A stretch of DNA of 64,000 bases from the NCBI RefSeq assembly GCF_002878395.1, contig NC_061120.1:117897410-117961409 (forward strand), read 5' to 3'. The notes beneath the pieces are model-generated. The model saw only the letters and a program-made list of their open reading frames with translations, had not been told where the DNA came from and made no database searches. This document shows positions 58,750-64,000 of the stretch, piece by piece (within the stretch, counting starts at the first letter, position 1; each line of letters begins with the position of its first letter). The translations under genes were made by a program, and so were the position numbers. This stretch comes from Capsicum annuum (Eukaryota > Streptophyta > Magnoliopsida > Solanales > Solanaceae).

Positions 58750-60608
58750 TTTGTGAGTAGTTCTCACCCTTAAAATGCATATCGTATCAATATTTACCAT
58801 CCAATCCAGTCCAAAAGAGTTAAGCGATAACCTACAAATGTTCAATGTATTTATGCATTCTAGTTTTACTATTCTAGCCTATTTACCCTTGTTTTGAGAA
58901 TAATTCATGTTATCAATGTGTTAATATGATATAAATGAGCATATAAGTATATAAGTAACTGATTAGAACTTTAAACATGTTTTCTAATCAAGTTTGTACT
59001 TAATTGAGTCATTAAGAGTTCGACCCAAAAAACTAGTATTACTAGCTTGAGCTAGATGTGTGTCTTGTTAGTTTAATTGGATTCTATTATTTTGAAAAGG
59101 TTCCAAATTATTTTAATGGTGTAATTATATGTGTAAAAACTTGTTGCAAATTTGAAAGATTCAATTTGATTAAGTTTAGAGTTAGAACAATAAGTGATGA
59201 TCATTGCAAATTAGCCTTATTTTAGCTCTAATTTTGCTTCATCATTGAGGATATTATGTTGTTTTGATCTCTAATATGTGGTGTATGAGATTGTAGGAAG
59301 CTTTTAAAGATAAATATATTTATATATCAATGATTAAAAGGTTGTAAATTCATTGGAAATATACTACAAAAGGCAAGGGCAATGAATAAGATGTTCAACA
59401 CCTGGAATAAATTTTGGACCCAATTTCTAGTTAGTCGACTTAATATAAATAATCGCATTGCCATTCCAACAGCATCAATGCATCATATTTATCTTCTCAA
59501 CAAAATCATTGACGTGTCCTGTTGCTAATTTTATTCACAACAAAAACATGGCACGTCAGATCTTAATCCTACATAGTTTCGTAATTGTCCACCATTGAAT
59601 ATATTACATTATCCTATGTAGGTTATCTATTTTTCCACCAGATAAATATTAAACTATACTACTCATACATGGATTAGGCATAAGCCCACTATAAGTATAT
59701 GTTACATTGTACACATAGGAGGGGGATTCTTGGACATGTTAGTTACATCATGGACGTATTTTGAGGAGCCTGTTGCTATGTTAGGTTTTATTTTTCATTC
59801 TTTAGTTAGCTTTGTATTATCATAACATGTATTCCATTATTGGAATCATTATTATGAATATTATCGGCTAAAAATTATTTTTTCGGGGTTAAAGCAAAGA
59901 ATATGAGGCAATTTAAAGCTTGAATAAAATATGGTACATCTTGGATTAAATCCGTTTAATTTTCTTATCCTTATTCGTTGTTTATTCCTGATTTAGTTAT
60001 TTGATGTATTAATCACCCAAAAAATACATATATTGTCACCCTTATGAACTAGGGAGAGGGAATATAGAGATAGAACATGGATAAACAAAGTTTGGGTTTT
60101 TATTCTTTTATAAAGAAAGAATTTCACTTATTATCTAGGACAGGAATTTACTTAGATGCCTTACTTGATTCACACATAGGGTGATAGCTTAAAGTACTTA
60201 ACTAGATTCTTACATTGACACTCAACGATGTAGTTGTAATGGCTGAATTAGGTAAAAGATTAGAGGTCAGGATACCATGACCATGCAATTAACCCTATGA
60301 ATCAACAACCAAGATAAGAAAGTTAACAAATAAAGTTTAATGCATAGTATGATTGCTCAAAGTGCTTTAACACTGGGTTTTACTCTATTGATTGTTCCAA
60401 TACTTTTACATTATGTATTATTGTCTTTACTTTATTTTACAATATTCCAAATGCTTTTTGGTTACTCCTTCACCAATTAAATATAAAGTATGAACTAGAA
60501 TTGAATCGTTGTTAGTAAAGTCCTTGTGGTATTGATACTTGGCTTCTTGAATGCCACTTTTCTACTTGATAGACCACGTGCACTTGCGTGTCCACTTAGG
60601 TGCTATCA
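58750..60608 (+). repeat. Probable 5' LTR of a Tat/Athila-like element
   Basis: This stretch of about 1.85 kb lacks coding motifs and lies directly upstream of a primer-site-like sequence and gag. It ends 'cacttgcgtgtccacttagg', the usual end phrase of such LTRs in nightshades. Its left edge is uncertain, because no second LTR is in the window. A 34-bp segment at 59,910-59,943 recurs in the gag at 60,965-60,998. Confidence 0.5.
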
Positions 60609-60635
60609 AATTTTTTGCTCTATTTTCACGGAATT
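60609..60635 (+). promoter_or_regulatory. Putative primer binding site of the Tat/Athila-like element
   Basis: TTTTTTGCTCTATTTTCACGG occupies the place of TTTTTGGCGCCGTTGCCGGGG, the tRNA-complementary site of this group. About half of the conserved positions fit, and several changes are C-to-T or G-to-A, so the call rests largely on position. Confidence 0.42.
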
Positions 60636-60864
60636 ATAATTTAGCAACAGTTTATTTTTATTTTACATTTTAGATTTCTTTGGTATTTTTATCCTTGGTC
60701 CTAGTTGATTTTTTGTAGGAAAAAGGTTTACAAAAGCTAGCAAGGGATCAAGACTCGGTTGAACCAACCACTAAACTTGAGAAATTTTTTCATCAAAGAA
60801 AGATAAAAGTAAACATTTTGTCTCAAATTTCGTAAATCCAACAAAACTAAGAGAATCCTTCCAT

Positions 60865-62215
60865 TATGGCTGGCGAACAAGTAGCCCGCAGTACAGTCAA
60901 AGAAGTGGCAATCCCACTTTTAACAAATTTGACCTCCTTATTACAGAATATAGAAGATGGAGGAAATTTAAAGCTTTAATAAAATATGGTACATCTTGTG
61001 ATCAGTAATGGACAGTTCACAGGACTTTCACACAAAATATCCACAGGTCCACTTACGGAGTATTCTAAAAATCTGTGATACACTCATTCCCATGGGTGTG
61101 AATGCAGATTATGTGAGGATAACTTTGTTCCCCTTTTAACTAATTAGGGAAGCAAAAAAGTGGTTGAATCCGGAACCAGTAAACTCAATCACCTCATGGG
61201 ATGACATGGACAGAAAATTCCTTATTCGATTCTTACCGTCTGGCAAGACTGTGAGACTTCACTGTGATATAGTGGGCTTCAAATAAAAGTTGGGCTAGAG
61301 TATTTATCATGCTTAGGAGCAGTTCAATGCTCTTCTTTGGGATTGTTCATACAATCAACAGTCCAACGAGGTACTTTCTCATACTTTTGTAGAGGCTCTT
61401 GATAAAAATACAAAAACTTTACTAGATTCAATTGCAGGTGGTCAAGCTTTTAAGATGACTTATGATGAGATGTACACCTTATTAAACCACATAGTGAAAG
61501 GAAACCTAGAATGGCATTCATACTCGAGGAGTTCCATAAAAATATTTGTAGGTGTACTGGAGGTAGACTAATTCACAGTGTTATCAGCTCAGATTGCCGC
61601 ATTGTAGAATATGATAAATACCCATTTTAGCAACTTGAAGTTAGGAGTAACACAGCCTGTAGCCATATTCAATGCAATCCAACAAGCTGCAGGTTGGTGT
61701 AAAGTTTGCGGGAATAGTGATCATTCTACGATCATATGTGCTTCCAATCCAGAATTAGTGATGTACGTGGCATTGCTCAAACAAAAAATTATGGTAATGC
61801 GTAAAATATAAAGTGTCAGAATCATCCTTGGAATGCTCAACAACAACAAATTCAGCAACCACAGGAACAACAAAATCAACCAATGTGAAACTTAGAAGAT
61901 ATGATGAAGCAAATTATAGCAAATCAGACACCGTTGGTTACAGATAATAAAAAATTAGCAAGCATCCTAGAGAAGCTTAGAGTTCCAGTTAGTGTAGTTA
62001 TAGGAAGCATAAATACTACGCCTCAAGGTGGTTTTTCCAAAGATATAGAAAATCAAAGACAAGTTATGGAAATCACTTTGAAAAGTGGTAGAGATCTTCA
62101 AAGAGAACCTCCCAAATCAACAAAGAAGGTAGATGCAGATTTGACTACCCAAAAGGTAAATCACAAAGTTGCTAAGAAATCGAGAAAGTCTGATTACTTG
62201 AATTAAAAATATACT
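60865..62215 (+). pseudogene. Tat/Athila-like gag with intact zinc knuckle
   Basis: The start reads MAGEQVARSTVKEVAIPLLT (60,865), followed by frame changes. The capsid reads ICDTLIPMGVNADYVRITLF (about 61,070), REAKKWLNPEPVNSITSWDD, FLIRFLPSGKT, EQFNALLWDCSYNQQSNEV, SHTFVEALDKNTKTLLDSIA and TYDEMYTLLNHIVKGN (to about 61,505). Then come ALSAQIA and the knuckle CKVCGNSDHSTIIC at 61,698-61,739, complete CX2CX4HX4C. A Gln-rich stretch and an open segment at 61,901-62,206 with a coiled-coil look close the gag. About six stops are seen. Confidence 0.87.
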
Positions 62216-62895
62216 AAAGAATTAAAGGATATGCCGCCACTTTCTTTCTCTTAGAGGAAAATAAAAACAAAGGAGGATACCATGTTTAAGAAGTTCTTTG
62301 AAACGTTCAGAGAGCTTCACGTTAAGTTACCTTTGTTAAATATTTTGCAGGGTATGCCCAAGCATGTGAAGTAATTAAAAGATATGATTTCTAATAAGGT
62401 AAACTTTCAAGATATTAAAATGATAGCACTCACTGAAGAGTGTAGCGCTGTAATGACAAAAACGATGCTAAAAAGGCTTAAAGACCCTAGAAAGTTTACT
62501 CTTTCCATAGATATTGGAAATAATAAGGTTGTTCAGGCACTTAGTGATTTAGGGGCAAGTATCAACTTGATGCCCCTATCTCTGTTCAATACATTAGGGT
62601 TAGGGAAACCCAGACCATGCACTGTGCATATACAGCTAGCAGACGGGTCTATTGCCTATTCGGAAGAAATCATTGAGGATGTCCTTATAAAGGTTGGTAA
62701 ATTTATTATTCTTGCAGACTTTATTGTTCTAGACTTTCAAAAAGAGAAATAGATACTAATTTTCTTGGGGTATCCATTCTTAGCAACCTGAGGAGCGTGG
62801 ATTGATGTAAGGAAAGGTACAGTCACTATGAAGTTAGAGAATGAAAAAATAGTATTTAAAGTTTACAAAGCACTCAACATAATATCCTAATATAA
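62216..62895 (+). pseudogene. Tat/Athila-like aspartic protease
   Basis: KELKDMPPLSFS and a FKKFFETFRELHVKLPLLNI phrase (62,285-62,345) lead into an open stretch (62,384-62,752): KVNFQDIKMIALTEECSAVM, DPRKFTLSIDIG, ALSDLGASINLMPLSLFNTL, HIQLADGSIAYSEEIIEDVL and FIILADFIVLDFQKEK. DLGA is the active-site loop of this group and is preserved. After the stop: ILIFLGYPFLAT, WIDVRKGTVTMKLENE, which completes the domain (to about 62,870). The protease would cut the polyprotein. It is almost intact apart from two stops. Confidence 0.9.
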
Positions 62896-64000
62896 AGAAT
62901 TATGTATGATTAATGTTATTGAATGGGACAATTATGGGATGGCTAGTCTGCCAAAGGCCTCTACTGGCATCCTCATTTAGCAATCAAAGCCTCCAATATT
63001 GCAACCTTACATGATGCAAGTTGAGGAGCCTAAAAAGACTAAAGTTGAAACACCTATTACCCTTGAGAATTCACAACCAAGAAGGGTGAAAAGAATAATA
63101 ATATGGATACCAAGTGTGAGAAAAAAAAGAAAAAAAAATGATAAAGTTATTAGTTGGGTCATGCCGGGAAACTAAATTCGGTGCTGCTTGGAAGGCAACC
63201 CAAGTAAAGTAGATGTGTTTTATTTGAAGTTTTTAGTTTTTATTTGATATAGGTTTATTTAATTGAGTTGTAGGTAGATAGGAAGTCTGTGTACCAAAAA
63301 TCTGAGGTAAGAAGCATGGAAAAGACTCAGTTTTGGGTCCCAGGGATATTCTTTATGCAAAAGATTCTACTAGCTAGTCCTAAAGGCCTCAAAGAGTATG
63401 TCTAACTCTTACTTTAAAGTTCACTTTAGGGACAAAGTAGATTTTTAAGTGTGGGGTAGGGAAGTTCCCAATTTCTAGCTCAATTTAATTTTATTTTTTT
63501 TAGGAATAAGCAAGATATTCTTGTTTGTGATATTTTTTATTGCATAGTGCAAGTTTTTTGTTTAGGAAAAGCATGTTGAATGTGTGAACTGCTATTTTTA
63601 ATACTTTGACGCTCAAGTTTTTGACTCTTGTTCTTGTTGGCTTAAAATTTGAATTTGTGCTATTGTGTGGTTAGGAGTCTAAGATGACCCTATGTGAGTC
63701 AAGCATAAGTTATGTGTGATGTGAGGTACATTGTATATTCCTTGTTTCATTTGATTTCTAGAACTTTCTTAGTGTGTGTGCAAAGTAAAACAAAGAGTGT
63801 GGGTTTAGGATATGATATAGGAATTTCTTTGATATCTTTGTTTTATACCTTCTTTTTGACCTACCCTTATTAGTTATCCTAGTAAGCCCCTTTGAGCCTT
63901 TACATTTTTATTTTGTAGCCTAACCCTTTCTTTGGTAAACCTTTATTTGATCCAAAAAATCCTAGGCGCTTTAATGAAAAATTAATTGAGTAAGAAGTTT
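62896..64000 (+). other. Region after the protease: 3' untranslated sequence instead of RT-integrase
   Basis: No RT, RNase H or integrase motif follows the protease. Instead, after an A-rich run (63,119-63,140), the sequence reads 'gtgctgcttggaaggcaacc' (63,181-63,200), the phrase that normally follows integrase in Tat/Athila elements of dicots, and 'aagtgtggggtagggaag' (63,449). The rest to 64,000 is AT-rich and non-coding as far as I can see. A 3' LTR may lie beyond the window. Confidence 0.65.

Overview
This window looks like nuclear DNA of a flowering plant, most likely a nightshade (Solanaceae, probably Solanum). That is inferred from the style of its retrotransposons: long Ty3/gypsy (Tekay-like chromovirus) LTRs opening TGTAATACCCC, methionine-tRNA-type primer sites, a TNT1-like copia polyprotein and a Tat/Athila-like gag. 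I find no host gene, no structural RNA gene and no DNA transposon. Nearly all 64 kb can be assigned to retrotransposons that are broken by stop codons, frameshifts, deletions and later insertions. No open frame here is an intact gene. Coding calls were made by reading domain motifs across frames by eye, so most edges are good to tens of bases; LTR ends next to target duplications are exact.

Layout. (1) 1-10,020, plus strand: tail of a gypsy element (integrase, chromodomain, PPT), a long LTR (type A) with a 33-bp-type internal repeat, then a second gypsy gag-pol (3,945-7,829) ending in a related but different LTR (type B). (2) 10,009-12,720, minus strand: a LINE (end of the endonuclease, RT, zinc-knuckle C-terminus). 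(3) 12,830-25,708, plus strand: a copia element split in its RNase H by a complete gypsy element, G2 (15,913-24,828). (4) 25,709-28,992: LTR pieces, including two gypsy LTR fragments joined head to head. (5) 28,993-38,778, plus strand: an element with very long LTRs (type C, about 4.5 kb) and an internal region with traces of gag but no readable RT; its 3' LTR is cut short. (6) 38,779-55,460, minus strand: type A element (LTR, PBS, gag, protease) split by a complete gypsy element, G3 (39,687-50,142, target duplication TAAGA), with a type B LTR upstream. (7) 55,560-58,745, minus strand: a type C relative with gag-protease only. (8) about 58,750-64,000, plus strand: a Tat/Athila-like element with gag and protease, but no RT, RNase H or integrase before its 3' untranslated region.

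How it fits together. This is a nested transposon graveyard of the kind found in plant pericentromeric heterochromatin. Two nestings are proven by reading: removing G2 restores the copia RNase H frame, and removing G3 restores the type A gag-protease frame. Stops in G3 fall mostly where CAG or TGG codons are expected, the pattern left by deamination of methylated cytosine. I found no undescribed functional system. The points most worth checking are the LTR-borne repeat arrays, the long-LTR element without readable RT, the gag-protease-only Tat-like element, and a shared promoter-like block with a splice-donor-like site in diverged LTRs.
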